A DNA stretch of 29,191 bases from DATDOO01 sp035293245 (lineage in GTDB: Bacteria; Pseudomonadota; Gammaproteobacteria; Methylococcales; Methylococcaceae): NCBI GenBank assembly GCA_035293245.1, contig DATDOO010000100.1, positions 1-29,191 on the forward strand. The letters run 5' to 3'. Below are positions 16,439-25,108 of the stretch, piece after piece (the first letter of the stretch is position 1; every line of letters begins with the position of its first letter). Both the position numbers and the translations under genes were made by a program. Below the pieces are notes generated by a model. The model was not told the origin of the DNA. It searched no databases and saw only the letters and a list, made by a program, of their open reading frames with translations.

Positions 16439-17302
16439 ATGCTGACGCAACTCGGCGAAGTTCTGCGCGCGGAGCACGGCGTGTTGCTTGTGCTCGCGGC
16501 TTTGCTGGGCTTGATGATCGGCAGCTTCATCAACGTGCTGATCCATCGTCTCCCGCTCATGATGGAGCGACAGTGGAAGCGGGAGTGCCACGAGTTCCTG
16601 TCCATGGAAGCGCCGGTCGAAGAGGACAATCTGAACCTGCTCACGCCGCGCTCCCGCTGTCCGCAGTGCCTCCAGACCATCCGCGCCTGGGAAAACATTC
16701 CCATACTGAGTTTTCTATTGCAGAAAGGGCGCTGTCGGCATTGCGGCGCGGCAATATCCTTCCGCTATCCGCTGGTCGAAGCACTAACCGCCATGGTGAC
16801 CGTCGCCGTGGTCTGGCGCTTCGGCTGGAGCGTTCCGGCCCTGTTCGCCCTGCCGTTCAGCTGGACATTGCTGGGGCTGGCGTTCATCGACTTCGACCGC
16901 CAATTGCTGCCCGACTCCATGACCCAGCCGCTGCTTTGGACAGGGCTCTTGCTGAACGGTCAATCCGTGTATGTGGACGGGCCGTCGAGCGTGTACGGCG
17001 CAGTCGCCGGCTACTTGACGCTATGGCTGATCTACCACCTGTTTCGTCTGGCTACGGGCAAGGAAGGCATGGGCTACGGCGATTTCAAACTGCTGGCCGC
17101 GCTCGGCGCGTGGCTAGGCTGGCAGAAATTGCCGCTGATCGTCCTCTTGTCGTCTCTGACGGGGGCGGTGCTGGGGCTCACGCTGATCGGCCTCGGACTG
17201 CGCTCACGCGAACAACCCATGCCCTTCGGCCCTTACCTGGCCATCGCGGGCTGGATCGCTCTGCTATGGGGGGATTCATTGATCGCCGCCTGGATGGGCT
17301 GA
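16439..17302 (+). CDS. pilD: Type IV prepilin leader peptidase/N-methyltransferase PilD
   Basis: Bifunctional inner-membrane aspartyl protease that cleaves prepilin leaders and N-methylates the new first residue. The 287 residues carry the N-terminal GSFINVLIHRLP motif, the zinc tetracysteine C74/C77 and C99/C102, and the two catalytic aspartate sites FIDFDRQLLPD (150-159) and GMGYGDFK (D215). About eight membrane segments. It lies 7 bases after pilC and 7 bases before coaE. It would process pilins and, if present, type II secretion pseudopilins. Confidence 0.96.
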   Translation: MLTQLGEVLRAEHGVLLVLAALLGLMIGSFINVLIHRLPLMMERQWKRECHEFLSMEAPVEEDNLNLLTPRSRCPQCLQTIRAWENIPILSFLLQKGRCRHCGAAISFRYPLVEALTAMVTVAVVWRFGWSVPALFALPFSWTLLGLAFIDFDRQLLPDSMTQPLLWTGLLLNGQSVYVDGPSSVYGAVAGYLTLWLIYHLFRLATGKEGMGYGDFKLLAALGAWLGWQKLPLIVLLSSLTGAVLGLTLIGLGLRSREQPMPFGPYLAIAGWIALLWGDSLIAAWMG

Positions 17303-17309
17303 CTCGCCG

Positions 17310-17918
17310 ATGCTGCGCGTTGGCCTGACCGGAGGCATAGGCAGCGGTAAATCCACTGTATCCAAGTTGTTCCGCAATCTCGGCGTCGCCGTCATCGACG
17401 CCGACGACGTCTCCCGTGAGTTGACCGCCCCGGAAGGAGCCGCATTGCCGTCTATTCTCGGGGCATTCGGCCGGTCTGTCTTTCACTCCGACGGGACGTT
17501 AAACCGCGCCGCCCTGAGCCGGAGGGTTTTTGCCGACCCCGTGGAACGCCGCAAACTGGAGCAGATTCTTCATCCCCTGATCTATGCCGAACTGGAAAAA
17601 CGGGCTATCAGGGCGGTGTCCCCGTACGTTGTGTTTTGCGTCCCCCTGCTGCTGGAAACCGGCCGGCGCGGGTGGGTTGACCGGGTTCTGGTGGTTGATG
17701 TGCCGCCCGAAGTGCAGAAGGAACGCACCCGCGGGCGTGACGGAATGGACAGTGAACTGATCGGGAAAATCCTCGCCAGTCAGATTTCCCGCGAAGCGCG
17801 CCTGGAACAGGCCGACGATGTAATAAGCAATGAACAAAGTCTGGATGATCTTGTCCAGCGGGTAGCCCAAACGCATCGACATTATCTGGAGCTCGCAAAG
17901 ACTGCGCCCGTTGACTAA
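17310..17918 (+). CDS. coaE: Dephospho-CoA kinase
   Basis: Last step of CoA synthesis: ATP-dependent phosphorylation of the 3'-hydroxyl of dephospho-CoA. The 202-residue protein begins MLRVGLTGGIGSGKSTVSKLF with the P-loop at G8-S15, followed by IDADDVSREL (the DAD substrate-binding motif), HPLIYAELEKR and PLLLETG. Normal length. The pilD-coaE-zapD order is a conserved proteobacterial arrangement, so coaE is probably co-transcribed with the pil genes. Confidence 0.96.
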   Translation: MLRVGLTGGIGSGKSTVSKLFRNLGVAVIDADDVSRELTAPEGAALPSILGAFGRSVFHSDGTLNRAALSRRVFADPVERRKLEQILHPLIYAELEKRAIRAVSPYVVFCVPLLLETGRRGWVDRVLVVDVPPEVQKERTRGRDGMDSELIGKILASQISREARLEQADDVISNEQSLDDLVQRVAQTHRHYLELAKTAPVD

Positions 17919-18034
17919 TCGGAACGATGCTGCAAAATGGTTCGTCTTTAAAACCGCGCGTTTCATAATTCCATAAGGGTGTCTTTCCCGCCACGACGCG
18001 CTTTCCCACCCTACAATCCGCTGGTTAACCCTGC

Positions 18035-18802
18035 TTGAGTGAACTCATTTTCTACGAATTCCCCCTGAACGAACGAATCCGCGTCTTCATGCGTTTGGAG
18101 CAGTTGTTCCTGCAAGCCGACCATTTCCTGCAGGGGAAAACGGTCTGGGACTGCCGGGCGATGATCGCCAGCCTGCTGGATATTCTGGCGATTCTCGGCC
18201 GCAACGATCTTAAATCCGAGTTGCTTAAGGAGTTGGAACGTCAGTCGTCGACGCTGACGCGCATGTCGGAAAGCGGCGCGGTGGACCGGAACCGGCTACG
18301 CAGCACGCTGGACGAACTGGCGGTCATCGGCGGGGAAATCTACGATTGCTGTGGACGGCTGGGCGGCGGGCTGATGGAGAGCGAACTGTTTAAAAGTATT
18401 TCCCAGCGCAGTTCGATCCCGGGCGGGTCGTGCGTATTCGACCTGCCCGCCTATCACTACTGGCTGGAACAGGCTGAAGAAACGCGCCACCGGCAACTCG
18501 AGCAGTGGCTGAAGTCTTTCAATATCCTGCGGCGCGCGATCACGCTGATCCTGCGCCTGATCCGCCTGAGTACCGTTCCGGTCGAGGAAGTCGCCTCAGG
18601 GGGGTTTTTCCAGCAGAGTCTCGACAAAAACCTGCCGTACCAGCTTATCCGCGTCGGCGTGTCGCGTGGATTGCCCCACTACGCCGAAATCAGCGGCGGG
18701 AAACAGCGTTTCACCGTGCGCTTCATGACATTCGAGACCGCCATCCGCCCGACACAGACTGAAGAAAGCATCGCCTTCCAGCTCACCTGCTGCGCGTTTT
18801 AG
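18035..18802 (+). CDS. zapD: Cell division protein ZapD (Z-ring bundling factor)
   Basis: ZapD cross-links FtsZ filaments at midcell. The 255-residue protein has the family pattern: FYEFPLNERIRVFMRLEQLF at the N-terminus, FDLPAYHYWLEQ in the middle and a beta-rich C-terminal half. It starts with TTG at 18035: an in-frame TAA at 18026-18028 lies just upstream and the first ATG is 17 codons inside the conserved N-terminus. No strong Shine-Dalgarno site is visible. It follows coaE by 116 bases that carry no gene. The usual next gene, yacG, is absent; the fbp terminator follows instead. Confidence 0.92.
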   Translation: MSELIFYEFPLNERIRVFMRLEQLFLQADHFLQGKTVWDCRAMIASLLDILAILGRNDLKSELLKELERQSSTLTRMSESGAVDRNRLRSTLDELAVIGGEIYDCCGRLGGGLMESELFKSISQRSSIPGGSCVFDLPAYHYWLEQAEETRHRQLEQWLKSFNILRRAITLILRLIRLSTVPVEEVASGGFFQQSLDKNLPYQLIRVGVSRGLPHYAEISGGKQRFTVRFMTFETAIRPTQTEESIAFQLTCCAF

Positions 18803-18881
18803 GCAACGCCCCTTTCGTCGCCGCGGACCAAGGCATCGATTCGTCCCCTTCGAGGCTTGGGCAGGGCGAACTCCAAGCCAC

Positions 18882-18920
18882 AAAAAAGCGGGCCCTCCAC
18901 AAGGTGTGGAGGGCCCGCTT
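18882..18920 (-). terminator. Strong intrinsic terminator of the gap-pyk-fbp operon
   Basis: Perfect 15-bp inverted repeat (18886-18900 with 18906-18920, core GCGGGCCCTCCAC) around a 5-base loop. On the minus strand it ends in a run of six T (A residues at 18882-18887 on the plus strand). It lies directly after the fbp stop. The plus strand lacks a T-run after the stem, so termination is mainly for the minus strand, although the stem may also impede transcription from zapD. Confidence 0.9.
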
Positions 18921-18932
18921 CGCTTGACTCGT

Positions 18933-19925
18933 TCAGCGGTGGTAGGACACCAGGCGCTCGACTTCGTTTTTCGAGCCGAGAATCACCGGCACGCGCTGAT
19001 GGATGTTGGTGGGCTGGATGTCCAGGATACGCTCCCTCCCGGTGGAAGCCACGCCGCCGGCCTGCTCCACGATGAAGGCCATGGGATTGCCCTCGTACAT
19101 GAGGCGCAACCGACCGCCCTTCGATTTGATCTTCTCGTCGATGGGATAGGTGAACAGGCCACCGCGCATCAGCACCCGGTAAACCTCGGCCACCATCGAG
19201 GCCAGCCAACGCATGTTGAAGTCCTTCTCCCGCCCGCCGGCCTTGCCCCGGACGCACTCGTCCACGTAGCGGCGCATCGGCTCCTCCCAGAAACGGTGGT
19301 TCGACATGTTGATGGCGAATTCGGCGGTGTCTTCGGGAATGCGGATATTGGGATGGGTGAGCATGAACTCGCCCACTTCCTCGTCGAGAGTGAAGCCGTT
19401 GACGCCGCTGCCAATGGTCAGAATCATCACCGTGGCCGGGCCGTAGATGCAGAAGCCGGCGGCGACCTGACTGGTACCGGGCTGCAGGAAGTCCTTTTCG
19501 GCCGGCTGGGACACCCCTTCCGGACAGCGGAGGATGGAAAAGATGGAGCCGACGGACAGGTTGACATTGATGTTGGAGGAACCGTCCAGGGGATCGAAGC
19601 AGATCAGGTAATTCCCCCGCGGGCTATCCCCCGTGATGTGGATCACCTCGTCGTTCTCCTCCGACACCATGGCCGCGTAACGGCCGGTCCAGTTGAGCGC
19701 GTTGACGAAAATGTCGTTGGCGATCACATCGAGTTGCGCCTGGGCTTCGCCCTGTATGTTTTCCTTGCCCTGCAAACCGAGCGCGCCGGTCAGGGGAGCG
19801 CGGTTGACGGCGCGGGAGACGCCCTTGCAGGCGACGGCGATATCGTTGAGCAGCATGGTGAGATCGCCCTTGGCATGGGGAATCTTGCGCTGTTCCTGAA
19901 CAAGAAACTGGGTCAGTGTTGTCAT
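18933..19925 (-). CDS. fbp: Fructose-1,6-bisphosphatase, class I
   Basis: Hydrolyses fructose-1,6-bisphosphate to fructose-6-phosphate in gluconeogenesis or the Calvin/RuMP carbon cycles. The 330 residues carry the class I metal/phosphate motif FDPLDGSSNINVNLSVG (near 110-126), upstream SEENDE, and the substrate loop YEGNPMAFIVEQAGG near the C-terminus. A GAGGAG ribosome-binding site precedes the ATG. It lies 18 bases after pyk, so a gluconeogenic enzyme is co-transcribed with glycolytic pyk and gap; allosteric rather than transcriptional control would have to separate the directions. Confidence 0.96.
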   Translation of the reverse strand: MTTLTQFLVQEQRKIPHAKGDLTMLLNDIAVACKGVSRAVNRAPLTGALGLQGKENIQGEAQAQLDVIANDIFVNALNWTGRYAAMVSEENDEVIHITGDSPRGNYLICFDPLDGSSNINVNLSVGSIFSILRCPEGVSQPAEKDFLQPGTSQVAAGFCIYGPATVMILTIGSGVNGFTLDEEVGEFMLTHPNIRIPEDTAEFAINMSNHRFWEEPMRRYVDECVRGKAGGREKDFNMRWLASMVAEVYRVLMRGGLFTYPIDEKIKSKGGRLRLMYEGNPMAFIVEQAGGVASTGRERILDIQPTNIHQRVPVILGSKNEVERLVSYHR

Positions 19926-19943
19926 GCTTCGCTCCTCAATAAA

Positions 19944-21395
19944 TCAACTACTGCGCACATCGCCGACGCGGACGATCTTCATGGCGTTGGTATGGCCCGT
20001 GACGCCGGTGAGATCGCCCTTGGTGAGAATCACCAGATCCTCGTCCGATTCGATCAAGCCCCGGCGCAGGAATTCGTCGATTACCGCGCGGTTCAGAATG
20101 TAATGATCGGAGGTGTCCCGGTAAAACGCCAAAGGATAGACGCCGCGGTACAGCGTGACCTTGCGACAGGTTTTCTCGTGGCTGGTCAGGGCGAAAATCG
20201 GGATGCCGGAACTGATGCGCGACATCCACAGCGGCGTCGAGCCCGATTCGGTCAATGCGCCGATGGCGGTCACGTTGAGATGGTTGGCCGTATACATCGT
20301 CGCCATGGCGATGGCTTCGTCGATGTAATGGAAATACTCGTCCCCCTGCCGTGCCGCGTTGCGAACGCGGGGGTGCTTTTCGGCCTCCAGGCAGACGCGA
20401 TCCATTGCTTCCACCGCCTTGTCGGGATACTTGCCGGAGGCGGTCTCGGCCGACAGCATCACCGCGTCGGTGCCGTCGAACACGGCGTTGGCCACGTCGC
20501 ACACCTCGGCGCGCGTGGGCAGCGGGTTGTGGATCATGGACTCCATCATCTGCGTGGCGGTAATGACCACGCGCTTCATGCGCCGCGCGCGGTCGATGAG
20601 GTCCTTTTGCACACTCGGCAGGCGGGCGTCGCCGATCTCCACGCCCAAGTCGCCGCGCGCCACCATGATGACGTCCGACGCCTCGATGATCTGGTTGATT
20701 ACCGGCTCCTCGATGGCTTCGGCACGCTCGATCTTGGCGACGATGCCCGCATTCCCGCCGGCCTCCTGCAACAGGCGGCGCGCCTCGTGGATGTCCTCCG
20801 CCGAGCGCGGAAACGACACGGCGACGTAATCGGCGTCGATTTCCGCCGCCGTCTTGATGTCCGCCTTGTCCTTGTCGGTCAGGGCCGCCGCCGACAAGCC
20901 GCCACCCTGGAGGTTGATGCCCTTGTTGTTGGACAGATCGCCGCCGACGCGCACGTGGCAGAAGACCCGTCCGCCTTCCACCCGGTCCACGCCCAGTTCG
21001 ACGCGGCCATCGTCGAGCATCAGCACATCGCCGGGCTTCACTTCGTTGGGCAGCGTCGGGTAGCTGATGCCGACCTGAGTCTCGTCGCCCTCGTTCGAAG
21101 GAAGATCGATATCCAGGGTAAAAGGAGCGCCCTGCTTGAGGAACACCTTGCCGTCGCGGAAACGGGCGATGCGAATTTTCGGCCCTTGCAAGTCCACCAG
21201 CACGCCCACGTGGCGATGCAGCTTGCGGGAAATCTCGCGGACCGTCTCGGCGCGCTGTTTGTGTGCCGACGCCTCGCCGTGGGAAAAGTTCAGGCGGACG
21301 ACGTCCACGCCCGCCCGAATGATTCTTTCGAGCGCCTCCGGGTCCGCCGTGGCCGGACCCAAAGTCGCCACGATCTTGGTTCTACGTATAGCCAT
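19944..21395 (-). CDS. pyk: Pyruvate kinase
   Basis: Converts PEP and ADP to pyruvate and ATP. The protein has 483 residues from the ATG at 21395 (MAIRRTKIVATLGPA), which matches the family N-terminus; the frame runs 22 codons further upstream but into the end of gap. Visible motifs: VDVVRLNFSHG, VLVDLQGPKIRIARF, the catalytic lysine signature VAKIERAEAIEEP, VMVARGDLGVEI and DAVMLSAETASGKYP, plus a full C-terminal domain (about 350-483). It starts 8 bases after the gap stop. Confidence 0.96.
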   Translation of the reverse strand: MAIRRTKIVATLGPATADPEALERIIRAGVDVVRLNFSHGEASAHKQRAETVREISRKLHRHVGVLVDLQGPKIRIARFRDGKVFLKQGAPFTLDIDLPSNEGDETQVGISYPTLPNEVKPGDVLMLDDGRVELGVDRVEGGRVFCHVRVGGDLSNNKGINLQGGGLSAAALTDKDKADIKTAAEIDADYVAVSFPRSAEDIHEARRLLQEAGGNAGIVAKIERAEAIEEPVINQIIEASDVIMVARGDLGVEIGDARLPSVQKDLIDRARRMKRVVITATQMMESMIHNPLPTRAEVCDVANAVFDGTDAVMLSAETASGKYPDKAVEAMDRVCLEAEKHPRVRNAARQGDEYFHYIDEAIAMATMYTANHLNVTAIGALTESGSTPLWMSRISSGIPIFALTSHEKTCRKVTLYRGVYPLAFYRDTSDHYILNRAVIDEFLRRGLIESDEDLVILTKGDLTGVTGHTNAMKIVRVGDVRSS

Positions 21396-21403
21396 CGGTA
21401 CGA

Positions 21404-22414
21404 CTACTTCGCGTTCATCAGGGCGACGCAGGTATCCAGCATGCGGTTGCTGAAACCCCACTCGTTGTCGTACCAGGACATCACCTTCACCAGGCTGCCC
21501 ATGACCATGGTCTGGGTGGCGTCGAAATTGGAGGAAAGAGTGGTGTGGTTGAAGTCGCTGGAAACCAGCGGCTCGGTGTTATAGCCCAGGATGCCCTGCA
21601 ACTCGCCTTCCGAAGCCGCCTTCATGACGGCATTCACCTCGTCCCGGCTGGTCTCGCGTCCCGCCACGAAAGTCAGGTCCACCACCGACACGTTGATGGT
21701 GGGAACCCGAATGGCGAAACCGGACAACTTGCCGTTCAGTTCCGGCAACACCAGACCCACCGCCTGGGCGGCGCCGGTCTTGGTGGGGATCATGTTGTGC
21801 GCGGCGGCGCGGGCACGGTACAGGTCGCTGTGATACACATCGGTCAGCACCTGATCGTTGGTGTAGGAGTGCACCGTAGTCATGAGTCCCTGCACCAGGC
21901 CGATTTTCTCGTGCAGCGGCTTCACCAGCGGCGCCAGGCAGTTGGTGGTGCAGGAGGCATTGGAGATGACGGTGTGGCTGGACTTGAGCGTGCCGTGGTT
22001 GACGCCGTAGACGATGGTCGCGTCGGCCTCGTTCTTGTCGGCGGGGGCGGAGATGATGACCTTCTTGGCGCCGGCGGCAAGGTGCGGTTCGCACTTGGCT
22101 TTGGTGCGAAAAATGCCGGTGCATTCCATCACCACGTCGATGTCCAATTCCTTCCAAGGCAGCTTGGACGGATCGCGCTCGGCGCAGACCCGGATACGGT
22201 CGCCGTTGACGACCATGTAATCCCCTTCCACGCTGACCGTACCGCCGAACTTGCCGTGCACGGTGTCGAGACGGGTTAGATGGGCATTGGTTTCCGCATT
22301 GCCCAAATCGTTGATCGCGACAATCCTGATATCCTTGCGGCCGGATTCGTACAGGGCGCGGAGAACGTTGCGGCCGATGCGGCCATAACCATTGATGGCA
22401 ACCTTGATCGTCAT
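21404..22414 (-). CDS. gap: Glyceraldehyde-3-phosphate dehydrogenase
   Basis: Phosphorylating GAPDH, 336 residues, tetrameric and cytoplasmic. The Rossmann start VAINGYGRIGRNVLRALYE, the NAD-discriminating region VAINDLGN, and the catalytic SNASCTTNCLAPL (active cysteine of SCTTN) are all present, followed by HSYTNDQ, PTKTGAA and the C-terminal SWYDNEWGFSNRML. The ATG at 22414 gives the canonical N-terminus; the 71 upstream in-frame codons do not look like protein. First gene of gap-pyk-fbp. The aspartate after VAIN favours NAD over NADP. Confidence 0.97.
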   Translation of the reverse strand: MTIKVAINGYGRIGRNVLRALYESGRKDIRIVAINDLGNAETNAHLTRLDTVHGKFGGTVSVEGDYMVVNGDRIRVCAERDPSKLPWKELDIDVVMECTGIFRTKAKCEPHLAAGAKKVIISAPADKNEADATIVYGVNHGTLKSSHTVISNASCTTNCLAPLVKPLHEKIGLVQGLMTTVHSYTNDQVLTDVYHSDLYRARAAAHNMIPTKTGAAQAVGLVLPELNGKLSGFAIRVPTINVSVVDLTFVAGRETSRDEVNAVMKAASEGELQGILGYNTEPLVSSDFNHTTLSSNFDATQTMVMGSLVKVMSWYDNEWGFSNRMLDTCVALMNAK

Positions 22415-22532
22415 GAGAATGAAAGTCTCCCGGTGAAAAAACCTGTTCGAAAAACCAGCCGGGCTTCCCGGATGGATCGGTTGACGCCCTCGGTCCGGCG
22501 CCTGGGCTGGATGGGGGTCGAAAATGGGCGGA

Positions 22533-22562
22533 ACTATAGCAAACCGCTTGCGGCAACGTCCA
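22533..22562 (-). promoter_or_regulatory. Candidate promoter of gap-pyk-fbp
   Basis: Minus strand: TATAGT at 22533-22538 (5/6) and TGGACG at 22557-22562 (4/6), spaced 18 bases, about 120 bases upstream of the gap ATG in the 284-base divergent gap to the transporter gene. The long leader is unexplained. Prediction by eye only. Confidence 0.3.
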
Positions 22563-22698
22563 CTCCATGAAGGCGCCGAGGAGCGCAAGTTCCGGGTAGG
22601 GTGCGACGATAGGAAAACCGGCGGCACCGAATGTCACCCGCCACCATCGTTCCCCGCCTGGGCAGCCACGCTTCACTTGCAAACGAAGGACTATTTCC

Positions 22699-24369
22699 AT
22701 GCCCGATTCCAGCTCCTCGCCCAACTTCATGGAAATCTGCCGCCACTGGCTGGACCGCAACATTTTCGAACTGGGCCGGGAGCTCAGGCTGAGTTTCCTG
22801 CCACCCCTCATGGTTTATCTGGCCGCAGGGGTATCCGGCCTCACCGGCATCGTCGGGACGTTCTTTGTCAAGGACTACCTGGGCCTGTCCGCGGAATTCC
22901 TGGCCGCCCTGGGCTTCTGGACCATGCTGCCCTGGACGCTGAAGATGCCCCTGGGCCACCTGGTGGACCTGTTGTGGCACCACAAGTCCAAGCTGATCTT
23001 TGTGGGCGCCAGCCTGATCGCCGCCAGCCTGCTCATCATGCTGGGACTCTTGGCCAACCCCGTAGTCATGCGCGAGGTTTTGCCGGCGGAAACCTGGTAC
23101 GTGCTCGCCGCCCTGCTCGCCCCGGTCGGCTACGTGCTGCAGGACACGGTGGCCGACGCCATGACCGTGGAAGCCGTGCCGCGCGTGGACGAGGCGGGGC
23201 AACCCCTGGACGCCGAAAGCATCCGCCTGGCCCACACCACCATGCAGACCCTGGGCCGGGTGGCCATCATCGGCGGCACCCTGCTGGTGGCGGCGGCCAA
23301 CGTGTATCTGTTCAGCGGCACGGAAAACCTGGACGCAGCGGCCAAGGCGGCCATCTACGTGCGAATTTACCAACTGGCCCTGTTGATTCCGCTGATTTCG
23401 GTCGCTGGCGTGCTGCTGGCGGCCCACGTGCGCAACCGGGAAGTACGCCGCCTGGCCGCGCAGGGACTGGAATTCGACCAGATCACGCGCTTGCTGGCCC
23501 GCCCCGAGGAAGAAGCCACCGAAGTCAACTCCTGGCTCCTCGGCGGAAGCCTGGCTTTCGTGCTGTTCTCCCTGGCGATGGGCCTGTCGCCCATCCCGTT
23601 CAACGAGGAGATCGTTTTTGCCGGTTCCCTGGGCATCGTGCTGTTCCTCATGGCCCGCCTGACAAAGGAACTGGAACCGACGCCCCGCCGCGAGCTGTTC
23701 GGCATCGCCCTGGTGATCTTCGCCTTCCGCGCCGCGCCGGTGACCGGCGCCGGCTCTAGTTGGTGGATGATCGACGAACTGGGTTTCGATCAGGCATTCC
23801 TGTCCAAGCTCTCCCTGCTGGCCAGCAGCTTAACGCTGATGGGCATGTTCCTGTTCCGCCGCTTCATGGCCGAGCGGCCCATCACTTACATCGTCGCGTT
23901 TCTCACCATAATCCTGACCGTGCTGTCGCTGCCCAACATCGCCATGTATTACGGCCTGCATCAGTGGACCGCCGCCCACACCGGCGGCATGGTGGACGCG
24001 CGCTTCATCGCCGTCGTCGACACGGCGCTGGAATCGCCCCTGGGGCAGATCGCCATGATCCCCATGCTGGCCTGGATCGCCAACTCCGCTCCGGCGCGGC
24101 TGAAAGCCACCTATTTCGCCGTCATGGCCGCCTTCACCAACCTGGCCCTGTCCTTGTCGCAACTGGGCGGCAAGTACCTCAACCAGTGGTTCCCCGTCAC
24201 CCGCGAAGTGCGCGACCCCGTGAGCGGCGCCGTCACCCTGCCCGCCGACTACAGCGAACTGGGCCTGCTGCTGATTGCCGCCACCCTCATCGGCCTGGCG
24301 CTGCCGCTAGGCGCCATTTTCGCGGCCAAACGGACGCTGCTGCCGAACGGGGAACGCGCGGTGTCCTAG
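22699..24369 (+). CDS. Polytopic transporter, BT1/MFS-like
   Basis: A 556-residue hydrophobic protein with roughly twelve membrane segments. The N-terminal part (LSFLPPLMVYLAAGVSGLTG, then VKDYLGLSAEFLAALGFW and LKMPLGHLVDLLW) resembles the BT1 (folate/biopterin transporter-like) branch of the major facilitator superfamily, where helix 2 is followed by a short acidic motif. A long inter-domain loop lies near residues 235-280. Substrate cannot be inferred. It is transcribed divergently from gap. A GAAGGA ribosome-binding site lies 8 bases before the ATG. The BT1 assignment is from recalled family pattern; generic MFS is the safer call. Confidence 0.7.
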   Translation: MPDSSSSPNFMEICRHWLDRNIFELGRELRLSFLPPLMVYLAAGVSGLTGIVGTFFVKDYLGLSAEFLAALGFWTMLPWTLKMPLGHLVDLLWHHKSKLIFVGASLIAASLLIMLGLLANPVVMREVLPAETWYVLAALLAPVGYVLQDTVADAMTVEAVPRVDEAGQPLDAESIRLAHTTMQTLGRVAIIGGTLLVAAANVYLFSGTENLDAAAKAAIYVRIYQLALLIPLISVAGVLLAAHVRNREVRRLAAQGLEFDQITRLLARPEEEATEVNSWLLGGSLAFVLFSLAMGLSPIPFNEEIVFAGSLGIVLFLMARLTKELEPTPRRELFGIALVIFAFRAAPVTGAGSSWWMIDELGFDQAFLSKLSLLASSLTLMGMFLFRRFMAERPITYIVAFLTIILTVLSLPNIAMYYGLHQWTAAHTGGMVDARFIAVVDTALESPLGQIAMIPMLAWIANSAPARLKATYFAVMAAFTNLALSLSQLGGKYLNQWFPVTREVRDPVSGAVTLPADYSELGLLLIAATLIGLALPLGAIFAAKRTLLPNGERAVS

Positions 24370-24414
24370 CGGTCCTTCGCGGATTGCACCGCGGGGGAAA
24401 CGTCCGCATACGGC

Positions 24415-24443
24415 GCGATACGGCTCACGCCACTGCCCCCTAC
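24415..24443 (+). repeat. Eroded copy of a REP-like palindromic repeat
   Basis: GCGATACGGCTCACGCC followed by ACTGCCCCCTAC. It matches, with a few substitutions and one gap, the sequence at 27658-27687, in the same orientation. The palindromic pairing is degraded here. It lies in the 239-base gap between the transporter and the small coiled-coil gene; I see nothing else clear in that gap. Confidence 0.5.
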
Positions 24444-24608
24444 ACGGCTTGGCGTTTCGCATCCGCAAATTGCCGGGCCGGCCGGGAGATTTTCCAGGCC
24501 GGAAACATCTAACTGGATGTCGTTGCAACCGCCCCTGGAAATTCCGCGGGAAAAACACCGGCTGCACACGATGGCGCGATCATCACCCAATCCCCAAGGA
24601 AACGAGCC

Positions 24609-24899
24609 ATGAACACCCGACATGCATTTATCGAAAATCTCAAGCAGCAACTGGACGCGTGGGACGCGGACCTCGCCGAACTGGAGGCCAAAGCGGCAAC
24701 CGTCAAGGAAGAACTGAAAAGCGGCTATGAGCACGACATCGCCTCGCTCCGCCAGCAACGCGACGAAGCGGCACGCAAACTCAAGGAGCTGCGGACGGCG
24801 ACGGATGAAGCCTGGGACAACTTGAAGCAGGGGAGCGAAATGGCGTGGTCGGACCTGAAAAGCGCCTTCGCCAAGGCTCGCGATAGATTGTTGGACTAG
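24609..24899 (+). CDS. Small charged coiled-coil protein
   Basis: A 96-residue, nearly all-helical protein with heptad-like spacing: LKQQLDAWDADLAELEAKAATV, then LRQQRDEAARKLKELR and a C-terminal tail with repeated aromatic residues (DEAWDNLKQGSEMAWSDL). The tail recalls amphipathic, apolipoprotein-like helices. Similar small proteins in proteobacteria and cyanobacteria are sometimes labelled sll1863-like stress proteins; I recall the pattern but cannot verify it. No signal peptide. AGGAA ribosome-binding site at good spacing. Function unknown; GC content matches the chromosome, so it belongs to the host, not to the island that follows. Confidence 0.8.
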   Translation: MNTRHAFIENLKQQLDAWDADLAELEAKAATVKEELKSGYEHDIASLRQQRDEAARKLKELRTATDEAWDNLKQGSEMAWSDLKSAFAKARDRLLD

Positions 24900-25009
24900 C
24901 CTGGAAACCGGACGCCGCAGCGGGTAAGGTCTGAGGGAGTCCCTGGCGTGGATGTCTCGGATTTGGGGACTTCCTCGGTCTCACCGCTTAAATTATAGCT
25001 GTCCCCCTT

Positions 25010-25042
25010 GTGTTCTCCCGTGTGTTCTATCCTTAAGAACAC
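25010..25042. promoter_or_regulatory. Operator-like repeat cluster upstream of the AT-rich operon
   Basis: GTGTTCT occurs at 25010-25016 and 25022-25028 (5 bases apart) and its inverse AGAACAC at 25036-25042 (7 bases further on). The last two form a perfect 7-bp dyad. It is 67 bases upstream of the first island gene, in the 209-base gap that otherwise holds no gene. Such direct-plus-inverted spacing is typical of a dimeric repressor site; no regulator is encoded next to it. Confidence 0.45.
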
Positions 25043-25108
25043 TTGGCAACGGTCATTGTTGAACGAGCAGTTGCATAACCATAGTCAATGATAGGGCTTG
25101 TCTAACAC

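Noticed and set aside
17919..18034. Separate zapD promoter
   Set aside because: TTGACT at 17909 with a weak CAAAAT box and a TACAAT at 18012-18017 were seen, but neither has a convincing partner box.
18803..18932. yacG after zapD
   Set aside because: No frame with the short CxxC zinc-ribbon pattern of YacG is present; the stretch holds only the fbp terminator.
18906..21584. Long plus-strand open frame (892 codons)
   Set aside because: Antisense to fbp and pyk and crosses the strong terminator; His/Asp/Gly-rich with no domain pattern.
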